A stretch of 64,000 bases of DNA from an uncultured Granulosicoccus sp. (GCA_937924505.1 CALDSR010000004.1:62001-126000), one strand, 5' to 3'; positions 27,762-38,087 are shown, counted from the stretch's first letter. Program-made: numbers and translations. Notes: generated by a model not told the origin, from the letters alone.

Positions 27762-28738
27762 TGCCTGCACCTTCTCGCGAGAAACCCTCGTCGAGTCTGA
27801 ACGGGCTTAGTCAGGGACCAACATTTGCCTCTCCAGCGAGCACATCTCTGGATGAGCTTGTACAAATGCGGGCCTCGGCAACCGCGATGCAACGACGTAT
27901 CAAGAAGCGTAGTGCGTCTCAACAAGGCGGAAACTCAGTATCGCGTCGTCTCGGGCGCGGTTTGGATTTTGCGGAAGTTCGCGAGTATCAGCCCGGTGAC
28001 GATGTGCGCATGATTGACTGGAAGGTGACGGCCCGTTCCGGGCGTGCGCACACCAAACTATTTGTCGAAGAGCGCGAAAGACCCGTCCTGTTACTCGTTG
28101 ACTATCGCCGTGGTATGCGGTTTGGAACACAAGGCATGTACAAGTCAGTTCTGGCGGCGCGTCTGGCAGCCTTGCTCGGTTGGTGCGCGGTCAGTGGCAG
28201 AGATCGTGTCGGTGGTTTTGTTTTTACTGATGACTGGCACGCTGAAGTGCGCCCAGCGATGGGGCGGCGTGGACTGATGAGCCTGTTCCGCGCTATCGTA
28301 GAAAGCCAGCTGCATGTTCCAACATCGGGTAACTACCATTTTTCAGACATGTTAGAGAAGCTGGCTCGTGGTGCACACAGTGGCAGCACTGTGATATTGC
28401 TGAGTGATTTTCACGACTTCGACGAAAGTGCCACAAAAGCGCTTGGACGCGTGCTACATACGCTCGACATGGTTGCAGTACATATATCGGATCCACTAGA
28501 TCATAACTTGCCAGCTGATGGTCGCTTCGCGATTACAACGACTCAGGCGCTCAACAGTGCAAGTCGATTATCTCTTGCGGTGAATTCAAAGCACTCGCGA
28601 CGCGAATATCGGCAGCGGTTCATCGAGCGACAACAGGCAGTGAGCCATTTTTTTGCACAAGGTAGGCATACAACCATACAGGCGGATACAGCAGCGCCCT
28701 TGATCGACACTGCGCTGCGCATCCTGCAGCGTAAATGA
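27758..28738 (+). CDS. DUF58 protein of the Bat operon
   Basis: A 326-residue soluble protein. The DUF58 core is RGLDFAEVREYQPGDDVRMI DW split around the signature VREYQPGDDVR-x-IDWKVTAR, followed by LFVEERERPVLLLVDYR, a VWA-like strand. DUF58 proteins normally sit between MoxR and the VWA proteins and are thought to link them. It overlaps moxR and the DUF4381 gene by four bases each. No membrane segment is obvious. Confidence 0.93.
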   Translation: MMPAPSREKPSSSLNGLSQGPTFASPASTSLDELVQMRASATAMQRRIKKRSASQQGGNSVSRRLGRGLDFAEVREYQPGDDVRMIDWKVTARSGRAHTKLFVEERERPVLLLVDYRRGMRFGTQGMYKSVLAARLAALLGWCAVSGRDRVGGFVFTDDWHAEVRPAMGRRGLMSLFRAIVESQLHVPTSGNYHFSDMLEKLARGAHSGSTVILLSDFHDFDESATKALGRVLHTLDMVAVHISDPLDHNLPADGRFAITTTQALNSASRLSLAVNSKHSRREYRQRFIERQQAVSHFFAQGRHTTIQADTAAPLIDTALRILQRK

Positions 28739-29220
28739 ACGATAACGACGCTTTACTTGCTGAGCTTCATCCACTTGAAACTCCTGATGTCAGCAGTATC
28801 CCAGCGGCCGGATGGTGGGTGGTGTTACTGCTTGCGCTTGCTGCGCTTCTATTGATTCGGTACATGATCAAACACTATCGTCAGCGTCGTTGGTTGCGTG
28901 ATGCGACTCAGGAACTTGAAGCGATCCGTCGTCAAGCCTCGGAAAGTGACTCTCATGCATTTCTGAGTGCGCTCTCGCAGTTACTGCGTCGCGTGTTGAT
29001 CAAGCGCGACTCAAGGGAGGCTGTTGCCTCATTACAGGGTGATGATTGGTTAAGCCGTTTGGATGAATTGCATGGCGGTAGTGTATTTCAATCCGAGCTA
29101 GGTTCATTGTTAAGTGAAGGGCCCTATCAACGAACAACTGCGATGACCATGGAGGATCGGCAAGCACTGATTCGCGCAAGTGCAACGCTCATCAAGCGAG
29201 CTGGGAAAAACGATGCTTGA
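28735..29220 (+). CDS. DUF4381 membrane protein of the Bat operon
   Basis: A 161-residue protein with one transmembrane helix at about residues 25-45 (WWVVLLLALAALLLIRYMI) after a short periplasmic LHPLETPD segment, and a cytoplasmic helical part containing LSQLLRRVLIKRDSREAVASL. This is the standard DUF4381 layout, always found beside bat genes. The gene overlaps its neighbours on both sides. It is probably a structural member of the Bat inner-membrane complex. Confidence 0.88.
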   Translation: MNDNDALLAELHPLETPDVSSIPAAGWWVVLLLALAALLLIRYMIKHYRQRRWLRDATQELEAIRRQASESDSHAFLSALSQLLRRVLIKRDSREAVASLQGDDWLSRLDELHGGSVFQSELGSLLSEGPYQRTTAMTMEDRQALIRASATLIKRAGKNDA

Positions 29221-30229
29221 ATGGAACCTGAGTATCGCTAAATTTGTAGATGTCCTGCAGGAGCTGATCTGGGCATGGCCGTATGTCTGGCTGGCCTTGC
29301 CACTGCCCTTGATCGCCTGGTACATTTTGCCGCGTAAAACTGATCTGGACGGTCGTGCGCTCCGCGTGCCTGAGCTGTCTCCTTATCGCGAGTTTGCATC
29401 CGACGCTGGGCAATCCCGTGATTGGAAATCTTTTTTCTTGCTGGGTTTGATGTGGTTCTTTCTTGTCGCAGCAAGCGCTCGCCCTCAATCCTACGGTGAA
29501 CCTCTTCAGGTGCCTGTCAGTGGGCGCGATTTGATGCTGGGCATCGATATATCAGGCAGCATGAATGAGCCTGATCTCTACGCTGGTAACCGACGAGCAA
29601 CGCGTATGGCCGTCGTCAAGGCAGTCGCCCGCGGGTTTATTGCTGAGCGTCAAAGTGATCGAATCGGATTGATCATGTTCGGCTCAAACGCCTACGTGCA
29701 AACACCGCTGACTTTCGACCACGACACTGTGCAACATTTTCTCAATGAAGCAACGGTTGGTTTGGCTGGACGTTCGACTGCGATTGGTGATGCGATTGGT
29801 CTCGGCGTCAAACGTTTACGCTCGCGCCCAGAAGCGTCTCGGGTGCTTATACTGCTTACCGATGGCCAGAACTCGGCTGGCATTGTCGACCCCATCGAAG
29901 CGGCTGCCTTGGCCGCCGAGAATGACATTCGTATTCATACTATTGGTATCGGTTCCGGTCGTGGACGTCGTACCGAACTTGATGAACGTTCTTTAATGGA
30001 AATCGCATCGGTCACGGGAGGACGTTATTTTCGCGCTCGAAACCAGCAGGAGCTGGAGTCAATTTATGCTGAAATCGATCGGCTGGAGCCAAGCGATGAC
30101 GACGGCGAGCAATTTCGACCGCGTCTGGAATGGTATCAGTGGCCACTGGCGGTTTCCTTGATGTGCAGTCTGTTGTGGGCGCTGTTGCGTTACGGCAAGC
30201 TTGTCTGGCGGAGTCATGCTGATGACTGA
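29213..30229 (+). CDS. batA: BatA-like membrane VWA protein
   Basis: A 338-residue protein started at ATG 29213 (MLEWNLS), overlapping the DUF4381 stop by eight bases. Two N-terminal helices and a C-terminal helix anchor a von Willebrand factor A domain in the periplasm. The metal site (MIDAS) is complete: DISGS, the Thr in GRSTAIGD and the Asp in LLTDGQN. Family knowledge places it in a complex with MoxR and the second VWA protein. Confidence 0.92.
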   Translation: MLEWNLSIAKFVDVLQELIWAWPYVWLALPLPLIAWYILPRKTDLDGRALRVPELSPYREFASDAGQSRDWKSFFLLGLMWFFLVAASARPQSYGEPLQVPVSGRDLMLGIDISGSMNEPDLYAGNRRATRMAVVKAVARGFIAERQSDRIGLIMFGSNAYVQTPLTFDHDTVQHFLNEATVGLAGRSTAIGDAIGLGVKRLRSRPEASRVLILLTDGQNSAGIVDPIEAAALAAENDIRIHTIGIGSGRGRRTELDERSLMEIASVTGGRYFRARNQQELESIYAEIDRLEPSDDDGEQFRPRLEWYQWPLAVSLMCSLLWALLRYGKLVWRSHADD

Positions 30230-31217
30230 TGTCGGCCTGTTCTGGCTCAGACCTTGGTGGTTGCTTGCCATGTTGCCGCTTGTATTACTTGCGATTCATT
30301 GGTGGCGCAAGGCTAGCGTCAACAGTGACTGGACACGGTATGTTGATGTTGCCTTACAACCCTATGTCATCGAATCAGGTACTGGTTCTTCGGCGCGAAC
30401 ACCATGGATTTTATTTCTTGCCTGGACACTCGCTGTGGTCATTCTGGCAGGACCTGTCTGGGAGAAAACCGAGGTTCCGGTTTTTGAAGCAAGGCCTGCA
30501 GTGGTGGCACTGTTTGATCTGTCTCCATCGATGCGACTTGATGATGTCAAACCCGATCGACTATCACGCGCAAGATTCAAGCTTGAGGATTTTCTGGATC
30601 AGAGCAAGGATATGCAAGTGGGGCTGATTGCTTTCAGTGAACGACCCTATGTGATCAGTCCCTTGACTGACGATATAACGACCGTCTCGGCCTTTCTGCC
30701 TTCGTTAAATCCTGAGATCATGCCCGTGCAGGGTAGTCGAGTCGATCTCGCCATTCTCCGAGCTGTCGAACTGCTGGATCAGGCGACCGTGTTGAATGGT
30801 TCGATTTTCCTGATAACCGATAGTCGCGTCGGTCAGCGTGATATCGATGCAGCGGTGCAGGCCAGATCTCGTGGTCATCGGGTATCCGTGCTGGCGGTTG
30901 GGACAGAATCGGGTGCGCCACTGCGTGGCCCGAATGGCCAGTTCATCAAGAGTCGCAGCGGCGCGGTGGTCGTGCCGCAGCTCGACCTTGAACAGCTGAA
31001 AAGTCTGACAGATGCAGGTGGTGGAATCACGATCGAGATGACTCCAGGCCGGCGTGACATCGATACTATTCTTGAAATCGCACTTCGAGCTCGTATAGAT
31101 CTTGAACAAAACTCATCGGGTGACCCGGTCGTGCATTATTGGGTTGAGAGATCTCCCTGGTTGTTGCCATTATTATTGATCGCCTCTTTGATGTTGTTTC
31201 GTCGAGGTGTTGCCTAG
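30222..31217 (+). CDS. batB: BatB-like membrane VWA protein
   Basis: A 331-residue VWA protein. The start at 30222 lies about eight bases after GGCGGAG; ATG 30216 and TTG 30201 are also in frame but are too close to that site or less usual. It has N-terminal helices (WWLLAMLPLVLLAIHWW and a second at LFLAWTLAVVILAGPV), a VWA domain with DLSPS and FLITDSR, and a C-terminal helix. The MIDAS third-position residue lies near the GSRVD region. It overlaps batA by eight bases and abuts the TPR gene. Confidence 0.9.
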   Translation: MTDVGLFWLRPWWLLAMLPLVLLAIHWWRKASVNSDWTRYVDVALQPYVIESGTGSSARTPWILFLAWTLAVVILAGPVWEKTEVPVFEARPAVVALFDLSPSMRLDDVKPDRLSRARFKLEDFLDQSKDMQVGLIAFSERPYVISPLTDDITTVSAFLPSLNPEIMPVQGSRVDLAILRAVELLDQATVLNGSIFLITDSRVGQRDIDAAVQARSRGHRVSVLAVGTESGAPLRGPNGQFIKSRSGAVVVPQLDLEQLKSLTDAGGGITIEMTPGRRDIDTILEIALRARIDLEQNSSGDPVVHYWVERSPWLLPLLLIASLMLFRRGVA

Positions 31218-32243
31218 ATGGCTTTATCGACAACAGTTGCGCTTTCGAACGATTCATTGCCACTGTGCCGGGTGATTCGTCTGCTGTTGCCTTGCCTGAT
31301 TCTGTCGCTCGGTCCGTCGGTGGCCCTGGCAGCATGGCAAGACTGGTTCAGGACACCCGAACAACAAGCAGCACAACTACTGCAGAGTGGCGACGTGGAT
31401 AAGTTGATTGACATTGCGCCATCTGACAGCTGGAAAGGCCTGGGCCATTTTCAGGCAGGGGACCTTGATGCCGCCACGACATCATTTGATCAAGCTAAAA
31501 AAGTTGCCGAGGAGTCCGGTGATAGTGATGCTGTTCAGCGGGAGTTGTTCAATGCCGCTACGACCAATGTCCATAATGGTCGGCTCGATGAGGCGATCAA
31601 TCAGTTCAACGAGTTGCTCGAAATGAACCCTGACCACCAAAGCGCGTTGCACAACAAGGAGATCGCCGAGAAAATCCGTATGCAACAGGAGCAGCAACCG
31701 CAACAATCCGGTGGTGATGGCGAACCAGGTGACGAGAGCTCGGATAGTCAATCGGGCGAGCAGGGAGATGGTCAATCTGACAATGGGCAGGAAGGCGAAC
31801 AGAGTGATTCCTCCGACGCTGGCGATAAAGGTGATACTTCCGCTGACGCGTCTGCCTCGGAAGAAGGAGAAGATGGCAGACAGCAAGCCAATGCAGATGA
31901 TTCAGCCTCCGACCAGCAACAACAGGCGAGCGAGCAGGATGGCAATTCCGCAGAGAACTCCGCAGAGAACTCGGAAGCAGCTGCACGTGCTGCACTCGAC
32001 GCTGAACAACAGCAAAACGCTGAACTGGCGAAGGCTAACGAGACTGACGGTGACAGTGACAGTGAAGAAGCTGTTGGTTTCGCCGCTCAACAGTCGGACG
32101 AGCCACTGACGGAACAACAACAAGCGACTGAGCAATGGTTAAGACAAATACCCGATGATCCTGCCGGCTTGCTGCGGAACAAATTGCAACAAAGTCACCG
32201 ACTTGAATACCCAGGAGTGCAGAGTAGTGAAGAGCGCTGGTAG
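31218..32243 (+). CDS. batC: TPR protein of the Bat operon (BatC-like) with a long acidic low-complexity tail
   Basis: A 341-residue protein directly after the batB stop. A hydrophobic segment lies at about residues 17-37. Two tetratricopeptide units are visible around GLGHFQAGDLDAATTSF and NVHNGRLDEAINQFNELLEM. From about residue 155 to 300 the sequence is almost only Q, E, S, D, G, N and A, an unusually long disordered stretch, then ends with LRQIPDDPAGLLRNK, a motif common in these proteins. It is assumed to bind other Bat proteins. Confidence 0.85.
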   Translation: MALSTTVALSNDSLPLCRVIRLLLPCLILSLGPSVALAAWQDWFRTPEQQAAQLLQSGDVDKLIDIAPSDSWKGLGHFQAGDLDAATTSFDQAKKVAEESGDSDAVQRELFNAATTNVHNGRLDEAINQFNELLEMNPDHQSALHNKEIAEKIRMQQEQQPQQSGGDGEPGDESSDSQSGEQGDGQSDNGQEGEQSDSSDAGDKGDTSADASASEEGEDGRQQANADDSASDQQQQASEQDGNSAENSAENSEAAARAALDAEQQQNAELAKANETDGDSDSEEAVGFAAQQSDEPLTEQQQATEQWLRQIPDDPAGLLRNKLQQSHRLEYPGVQSSEERW

Positions 32244-34212
32244 ACTGACTCTTTGGTTTTTGCTTGTCTTGTTTACGCCTGTCCTGCAGGCCCAACAGGG
32301 CGCGGTGCGCATGGAGCTGAGCGCCACCGAGGTTTCAATAGACGAAACCGTGACGCTAACGGTTGTCTCCACTTCTGCGCAAGGAAGTCTGGATACAACG
32401 GCGCTTGATCAACACTTCGACGTTGTCGGTCAATCGAGCAACGTTGAATCGCAAACTCGTATCAGCGGTGGTAAGAGAACTGTTGTACAGACACGCAGCT
32501 GGGTACTGGAACTGCAGCCCAGAACCATTGGCAATTTTGTTGTGCCGCCGGTACGCGTTGGCGCGGAAAGCAGTAATCCCTTGAGTTTGACCGTCACGCC
32601 AGCGCTGACCGGTGCAAATCGAGATATCTATGTTGAGGCAGCCGTCGATACGAAGACACCGTGGGTACAGTCTCAAGTTCTGTTGACGCTACGCGTCTAT
32701 CAGGCTATCGAGATTGTCGAAGGCGCGCTGGGAGCGCCGGATGGCGAAGCGCTTAATGTCGAGCAGCTGGGTGAGGACAAGCGGTTTGATGAAGTACGTG
32801 ATGGCAGGCGCTACGCCGTGACGGAACGGCGCTTTGCGGTGTTTCCGCAACGGAGTGGTAAACTTGTGATTGATCCCGTTCTTCTGAATGTATCCGTGCC
32901 AGTCGATTCAACGCGGGTTCGTGGATTCTTTACACCGACGAGAAACATTCGTCGACAAACCGAATCGATTGAACTCGATGTGCAGGCACGGCCGGTAAGC
33001 GGTGGAAGCTGGTGGTTGCCGGCACAAGGCGTCACATTAAATGAGATGTGGTCTGCCGATCCGGAGACGGCAACGGTGGATCAACCCTTGACTCGTACGC
33101 TTGTGCTCCGAGCCGTCGGAGCGACCGCAACGCAGTTGCCGTTAATTGAGCGACCGGACGTGCAAGGGTTGAGTATTTATGCTGAAGATCCGGTCAGTAC
33201 CAGTGGGCAATCCGATCAGGGTTTGGTTTCGGAACAACGCTATAGTTGGGCGATCATTCCGGAATCAGTCGGTGAACAAGAGTTGCCACCAATCGCTATT
33301 GATTGGTTCAATACCCTCACCGGTGAACTGGAAACGGTTGAGTTGGCTGCGACACGCTTGCGCGTTTCAACACCGATAAGAAGTGCAAACCAAACAAGCG
33401 CGACAAGTGCGGGTAATGCGACGTCAACGAGTGACGCTTCTGTTGCTGCATTAGCAGGAACATCAGAAGATCGTCAGCAGAGCGATGGGCAAAGTGTTGA
33501 AGATTCGATAGCAGGGACGCGTGATGCAATGCCAGCCGAGCGTAATGATAGTCGTACAGGGAAGGTGCCGGATTCGGCGATTCCCCAAGCGACAGATGCG
33601 GACGGTTTACTGGTGTCAGACCCGGCTCTTGGCAACCGGAGTGCTATCGGGCCCAATACTGACATCGCCGCGAGCGTCAAACGTTGGCAATGGATCTCGG
33701 CAGGCTTGCTTTTCGCCTGGATAGCAACGCTTTTCTGGATACTGATGCAACGATTCACAAGTTGGAAACTGTTCGGAGGGTATTCCACCTCGATGGCGAA
33801 TCGTCTCGGGGCAGTTCGGGACGGGGTGCGCGAGTCGTATGCGCAAATGGTCCCGCTGGCCGACGTTGAGCTCAGCTGTCGTGAGTCCGATCTTAATGGG
33901 GTGTCTCAGGCGGTTTTGCGTTGGGCCGCCAAACAGTTTCCAGACCAGCCGCCGAGGAGTCTGGCCATCCTCGCCGATCGATTGCAGCCACATGCGGTAA
34001 GTGACGACTTACGGGCGCTAGATGCGGATCTGTACCGTTCGCGTTCTGAACAGGCGCTTGATCCGCAGCGTTACAAGGATCTGCCCGATAATATTCGTCA
34101 AGCAATGCAAAATATTGCAGCGGTGAGGGATGGGACAAGTCGCGAATCGGGCAACGATCGACCTTCGCGTGGCAAAGCATCAAACAATGCACACGGTCTG
34201 CCGGAGCTGTAG
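32227..34212 (+). CDS. batD: BatD-like oxygen-tolerance membrane protein (GTG start)
   Basis: A 661-residue protein. The best start is GTG 32227 (VKSAGRLTLWFLLVLF), nine bases after AGGAG (32213-32217), giving a proper signal peptide ending at LQA-QQ; it overlaps the TPR gene end by 17 bases. The periplasmic part has the BatD beta-domain pattern (EVSIDETVTLTV, YVEAAVDTKTPWVQSQV, WWLPAQ). A transmembrane helix lies near residues 498-518 (WISAGLLFAWIATLFW), after a disordered Ser/Asp-rich linker, with a helical cytoplasmic end. It is the last gene of the operon. Confidence 0.9.
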   Translation: MKSAGRLTLWFLLVLFTPVLQAQQGAVRMELSATEVSIDETVTLTVVSTSAQGSLDTTALDQHFDVVGQSSNVESQTRISGGKRTVVQTRSWVLELQPRTIGNFVVPPVRVGAESSNPLSLTVTPALTGANRDIYVEAAVDTKTPWVQSQVLLTLRVYQAIEIVEGALGAPDGEALNVEQLGEDKRFDEVRDGRRYAVTERRFAVFPQRSGKLVIDPVLLNVSVPVDSTRVRGFFTPTRNIRRQTESIELDVQARPVSGGSWWLPAQGVTLNEMWSADPETATVDQPLTRTLVLRAVGATATQLPLIERPDVQGLSIYAEDPVSTSGQSDQGLVSEQRYSWAIIPESVGEQELPPIAIDWFNTLTGELETVELAATRLRVSTPIRSANQTSATSAGNATSTSDASVAALAGTSEDRQQSDGQSVEDSIAGTRDAMPAERNDSRTGKVPDSAIPQATDADGLLVSDPALGNRSAIGPNTDIAASVKRWQWISAGLLFAWIATLFWILMQRFTSWKLFGGYSTSMANRLGAVRDGVRESYAQMVPLADVELSCRESDLNGVSQAVLRWAAKQFPDQPPRSLAILADRLQPHAVSDDLRALDADLYRSRSEQALDPQRYKDLPDNIRQAMQNIAAVRDGTSRESGNDRPSRGKASNNAHGLPEL

Positions 34213-34356
34213 CGACTGAATGCGACCGGATTTGACCCTGACGGTGCAGCGCTATCTGATCTGATCCGGGAATTCGTCCCGCCATCGGCATGATCCTTGA
34301 GTCGATTCCGGTAAAGGACACTTAGATGTGTCTACTGGAACACCGAGCAAAATTGT

Positions 34357-35730
34357 GTGAGCGGTCTGATTATCTTCAGTCGATGGTTGTTGTGCCTGCT
34401 AGCACGGCGGGTGCAGCGTTGCTTCGCCCGCGTAAACATGATGGCATATATTGCATTTGGTTTGATCGTAGGGGCAGGTTCAGCGGTGGCGGCTGATGCG
34501 ATTCCGGGTGAAGATTATTGTAATCGTGAAGTTCAGAGCATCCGCTTTGTTGGCAATGATGTCACTAAATCGCAGGTCCTCACCCGTGAGCTGCCGCAGA
34601 AATTGGGCGCGCAGTGTTCACTCGACGACATCATCGATGGCATTCAAAATATTCAGGATCTTGGCTTGTTCAAGTCAGTGCGAGCAGAGCTTGATCTTGT
34701 CGACGGACTACTCGAGCTTCGTTATATAGTTGATGAAAAGATCTTCTTTCTCCCGTTACCGCGCTTGAGCAGGACGAGCGATGGCGAGCTCAGGTTCGGC
34801 GTGCAGATTCGTTGGGAAAATTTTCGCGGCCGATTGCATCGCCTGAAGTTGACCAGCGAAAAGCGACAGGAAGACAATGGCCGGGGTCGGTCAGGGTTTG
34901 TACATTCAGCGCGCTACACCGTGCCAAGATTTCTTGGCTCGGACTTCGGCCTGTTGCTCAATGTAGCCGCTGAGCGGCGTAACGTCGAGCTCGAACAGGA
35001 CGATGTTATCTTCGGTGAAGCGGAACGCGAATCGTTTGCCTTTGAAACACAAATCGCACGCTGGCTTAACCACTCGGAAGGGGTTCGAGGGCTGAAATAC
35101 CATGCGGGTATTCGTGTCATCGATCGTGCGTACAACATCACAACAGGTGATACCGGACCTTTTACCGATGGGACGGACATAAGTTTTGTATTCGGTGCAG
35201 AGAATCAGCTGATTCGTCGCGATACCTATCGACGGCGCGGCAAGAACTACGGCTTTGCGGTACGGATTGCGGATCGAAATCTTGCCTCCAGTTTCAGCTA
35301 CAAGCGCCTTGATCTGTGGGGTGCCTGGTATTTGCCGTTAGTTGATCCGCAAAAGAATCTGAACGTTCAATTACGGCTCGGCCTGAGTGATGGTGCGCCA
35401 TTCGGCGAGCACTCTTTTTCAGTTGGCGGGGGGGACGTCATCCGTGGTGTGGACAAAGGGCGCGATACCGGGGATATTCTGATGCTGTTAAATATCGAAT
35501 ACCTATCGGGGTTTTTCTCCTATCCGGCCTGGCGATGGGTCGTCTTTCTTGATGCGGGTAATGTCTACGACAAGGACGAAGTTGACCTGTTGGATCAGAA
35601 CGTGCGCGGCGGGCTGGGCTTGCGTTACAAGCTTAGGTCACTGGCTAACACGGATCTGCGGATCGATCTCGCCTGGGATCCTGACAGAAACAACGTTAAG
35701 CCTTTCTTTGCGACCCGCCTGACATTCTGA
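34357..35730 (+). CDS. BamA/TamA-like outer-membrane protein (surface antigen D15 family)
   Basis: A protein of up to 457 residues. One POTRA-like unit is visible after the leader (VQSIRFVGNDVTKSQVLTRE, then IQDLGLFKSVRAEL), then a barrel with many aromatic strands, the GGGDVIRGVDKGRD segment (the conserved Omp85 lid-loop region) and a C-terminal FFATRLTF, ending in Phe. Ordinary BamA has five POTRA units and TamA three, so this is a small Omp85 member. The start is uncertain: GTG 34357 gives a long leader, while ATG 34438 (MMAYIAFGLIVGAGSAVA) gives a clean signal peptide but no obvious ribosome-binding site. The 5' flank from 34213 has no gene. Confidence 0.85.
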   Translation: MSGLIIFSRWLLCLLARRVQRCFARVNMMAYIAFGLIVGAGSAVAADAIPGEDYCNREVQSIRFVGNDVTKSQVLTRELPQKLGAQCSLDDIIDGIQNIQDLGLFKSVRAELDLVDGLLELRYIVDEKIFFLPLPRLSRTSDGELRFGVQIRWENFRGRLHRLKLTSEKRQEDNGRGRSGFVHSARYTVPRFLGSDFGLLLNVAAERRNVELEQDDVIFGEAERESFAFETQIARWLNHSEGVRGLKYHAGIRVIDRAYNITTGDTGPFTDGTDISFVFGAENQLIRRDTYRRRGKNYGFAVRIADRNLASSFSYKRLDLWGAWYLPLVDPQKNLNVQLRLGLSDGAPFGEHSFSVGGGDVIRGVDKGRDTGDILMLLNIEYLSGFFSYPAWRWVVFLDAGNVYDKDEVDLLDQNVRGGLGLRYKLRSLANTDLRIDLAWDPDRNNVKPFFATRLTF

Positions 35731-35987
35731 GGGCGTTGATCGTTGCTCACGCGGAAAATCGCCGTGTAAGAAAATGCTTGTATGAGTCTCGAAAAACGGT
35801 CGCCGAAACGTTCGAGATGTGCCAGTCGCCGATCATGGCCGCAGCAGGCGAACGATTTCAAACCACGGGTATCTGATCATTCTGAATCGCTAGAAGATCG
35901 ATAGTGCGTTTTTTACGCACCTACTTGTCGCATTTCGAACGGCTCTATACACTCGTACCTACCAAATCAAGTCCATTGAGTGATGCC

Positions 35988-37976
35988 ATGAACACTTCCG
36001 CCGCACAAGTAAACACTGGATCGGCCAAGACCTACCAGCATTGGAAAGTCCAGCGTGACATCGAAGGCATCGTTTGGCTGGCCTGCGACCGGGCTGGAGA
36101 AACTGCCAATTCCTTGTCGGAAGATCTGATTCGTGAGCTTGGCGAGATTGTCAGCGATCTTGAAAAAGAGGTACCAACAGGCGTTGTAATTACCTCAGCC
36201 AAACCCGACAGCTTTATCATGGGCGCGGATATCCGAGAATTCGATGCGTTTGAACGAGCCGAGGATGTCACTGAAAAGATTCGACAGGGTCATGAGGTGT
36301 TTTCGCGGCTAGAAAATCTGCCATGCCATACGGTAGCGGCCATCCACGGATTTTGTCTCGGTGGTGGGCTCGAGCTTGCACTTTGTTGTAACTACATCGT
36401 CGCGCTGAACGTGCCTGGAACACGCGTTGGTTTCCCGGAAGTGAAGCTTGGCATTTTCCCTGGCCTTGGTGGGACGACTCGATTGACAGAGCGCGTGGGT
36501 GGGATGCAAGGTATGCAATTGATGTTGACCGGCCGCATGTTGCGAGCGCCAGCTGCTCGAAAGATGGGCGTAATCGATGAACTCGTTAGTGAATTTTCGT
36601 CATTGCGTTGGAACGCGCGACGCGCTGTTCTGAAAAAACGCAAGAAAAAAGAGGCTTCAACCGCTGCCTCACTGACTAATCGCCAGCCGGCGCGAGCCGC
36701 ACTCTCCCGTGTCCTGAAAAACAAAACTGCTGAAAAAGCCAACCCGGATCATTATCCTGCGCCGTTCGAGATGATTGAACTCTGGGCCGAGGAGCGTGAT
36801 AACCGCCGCCGTATGTTGGACGGTGAGGCAGTACGAGTCGGTCAGTTGATGGTTAGCCCGACGGCGCGAAACCTTCGTCGTGTTTTCTTTTTGACTGAAC
36901 GTATGAAAGCGCTCGGTAAGGCTGAGGACTTCACAGTTCGTCGTGTACATGTCGTCGGTGCCGGTGTCATGGGTGGCGACATTGCAGCGTGGTGTGTATT
37001 GCAGGGAATGGAAGTGACTTTGCAAGATCGCGAAATGAAATACATAGAACCTGCATTGAAACGTGCGCGATCATTATTCAAAAAACGACTTAAGAAAAAA
37101 CCTGCAGTGTCAGCAGCTGTTGCGCGGCTGATACCTGATGTCAACGGTGATGGTGTGCCACGTGCGGATGTTGTAATTGAAGCTATCTATGAAGATGCTG
37201 ATGCCAAGCGTGCGCTCTATGCGGCTCTGGAGCCGCGTATGGCAGACCATGCTGTGCTGGCTACGAATACGTCGGCGTTACCGCTCGAAGAACTTGCGAA
37301 AGAACTCAAGGATCCAAAACGACTGATCGGTCTGCATTTTTTCAACCCTGTCGTGAAGATGCCATTAGTCGAAGTGGTGCATGGGGCCGATACGCAGGAT
37401 GTTTGGATTACGCGTGGCTGCGCGTTCTGCTCGCAGATCAATCGCTTCCCGCTGCCCACGAAAAGTGCTCCTGGTTTTCTCGTCAATCGAGTGCTCGCGC
37501 CTTATTTGATGGAAGCGTTCACGATGATGCTTGAGGGGATAGACAAGGAAACGATTGATGCATCGGCAATACGGTTTGGAATGCCGATGGGTCCGGTCGA
37601 GCTTGCTGATGTTGTCGGTCTGGATGTGTGCATGAAAGTCGCGGAAACGCTCGCCAAGGGTGATGTTGAAGCACAAAGAAAATTACTTGAAGCCAAACTG
37701 GCTCGTGGTGAATTGGGCAAAAAATCAGGAACCGGCTTTTATGTCTGGGAAAAGGGCCGATCCAACCGAAAAGCCGTTGATGTTGACAGCCCGTATGGAG
37801 ATCAATTGGCTGAACGTTTGATGAAGCCGTTTCTGGAGGAATGCAAAGCTGTTTCTGCTGATGGTATTGTCGAAGATGATGACCTGCTGGACGCGGGTAT
37901 CATATTCGGAACTGGCTTCGCGCCTTTTCACGGAGGTCCGATGAAATATCTGGAAACGCAGGCGAATAATGCGTGA
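35988..37976 (+). CDS. fadJ: Fatty-acid oxidation multifunctional enzyme: enoyl-CoA hydratase / 3-hydroxyacyl-CoA dehydrogenase
   Basis: A 662-residue protein if started at ATG 35988 (MNTSAAQ); a GTG 28 codons upstream is possible but unlikely. The hydratase part (to about residue 200) has GADIREF for the oxyanion hole and the two Glu of LGGGLELAL and FPEVKLGIFPGLGG. The dehydrogenase part has the NAD motif VVGAGVMGGD, TNTSALPLEELA, HFFNPVVKMPLVEVV and FLVNRVLAPYL. It converts 2-enoyl-CoA to 3-ketoacyl-CoA. The thiolase gene follows, giving the FadJ-FadI layout. Slightly shorter than E. coli FadJ (714). Confidence 0.92.
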   Translation: MNTSAAQVNTGSAKTYQHWKVQRDIEGIVWLACDRAGETANSLSEDLIRELGEIVSDLEKEVPTGVVITSAKPDSFIMGADIREFDAFERAEDVTEKIRQGHEVFSRLENLPCHTVAAIHGFCLGGGLELALCCNYIVALNVPGTRVGFPEVKLGIFPGLGGTTRLTERVGGMQGMQLMLTGRMLRAPAARKMGVIDELVSEFSSLRWNARRAVLKKRKKKEASTAASLTNRQPARAALSRVLKNKTAEKANPDHYPAPFEMIELWAEERDNRRRMLDGEAVRVGQLMVSPTARNLRRVFFLTERMKALGKAEDFTVRRVHVVGAGVMGGDIAAWCVLQGMEVTLQDREMKYIEPALKRARSLFKKRLKKKPAVSAAVARLIPDVNGDGVPRADVVIEAIYEDADAKRALYAALEPRMADHAVLATNTSALPLEELAKELKDPKRLIGLHFFNPVVKMPLVEVVHGADTQDVWITRGCAFCSQINRFPLPTKSAPGFLVNRVLAPYLMEAFTMMLEGIDKETIDASAIRFGMPMGPVELADVVGLDVCMKVAETLAKGDVEAQRKLLEAKLARGELGKKSGTGFYVWEKGRSNRKAVDVDSPYGDQLAERLMKPFLEECKAVSADGIVEDDDLLDAGIIFGTGFAPFHGGPMKYLETQANNA

Positions 37977-38087
37977 GCAGATCTGATTAAACATAATGCT
38001 GGACGTGACTACCGCGTGCTGACGACAGATCTTTCGTGTAATTACTTTTAGTTGGTTGACTGTTGTATAACTTGAGAAATTCTAGAC

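Noticed and set aside
36669..37025. Minus-strand frames inside the fadJ-like gene and similar frames within other long genes
   Set aside because: They lie wholly within well-supported genes on the other strand and show no family features.
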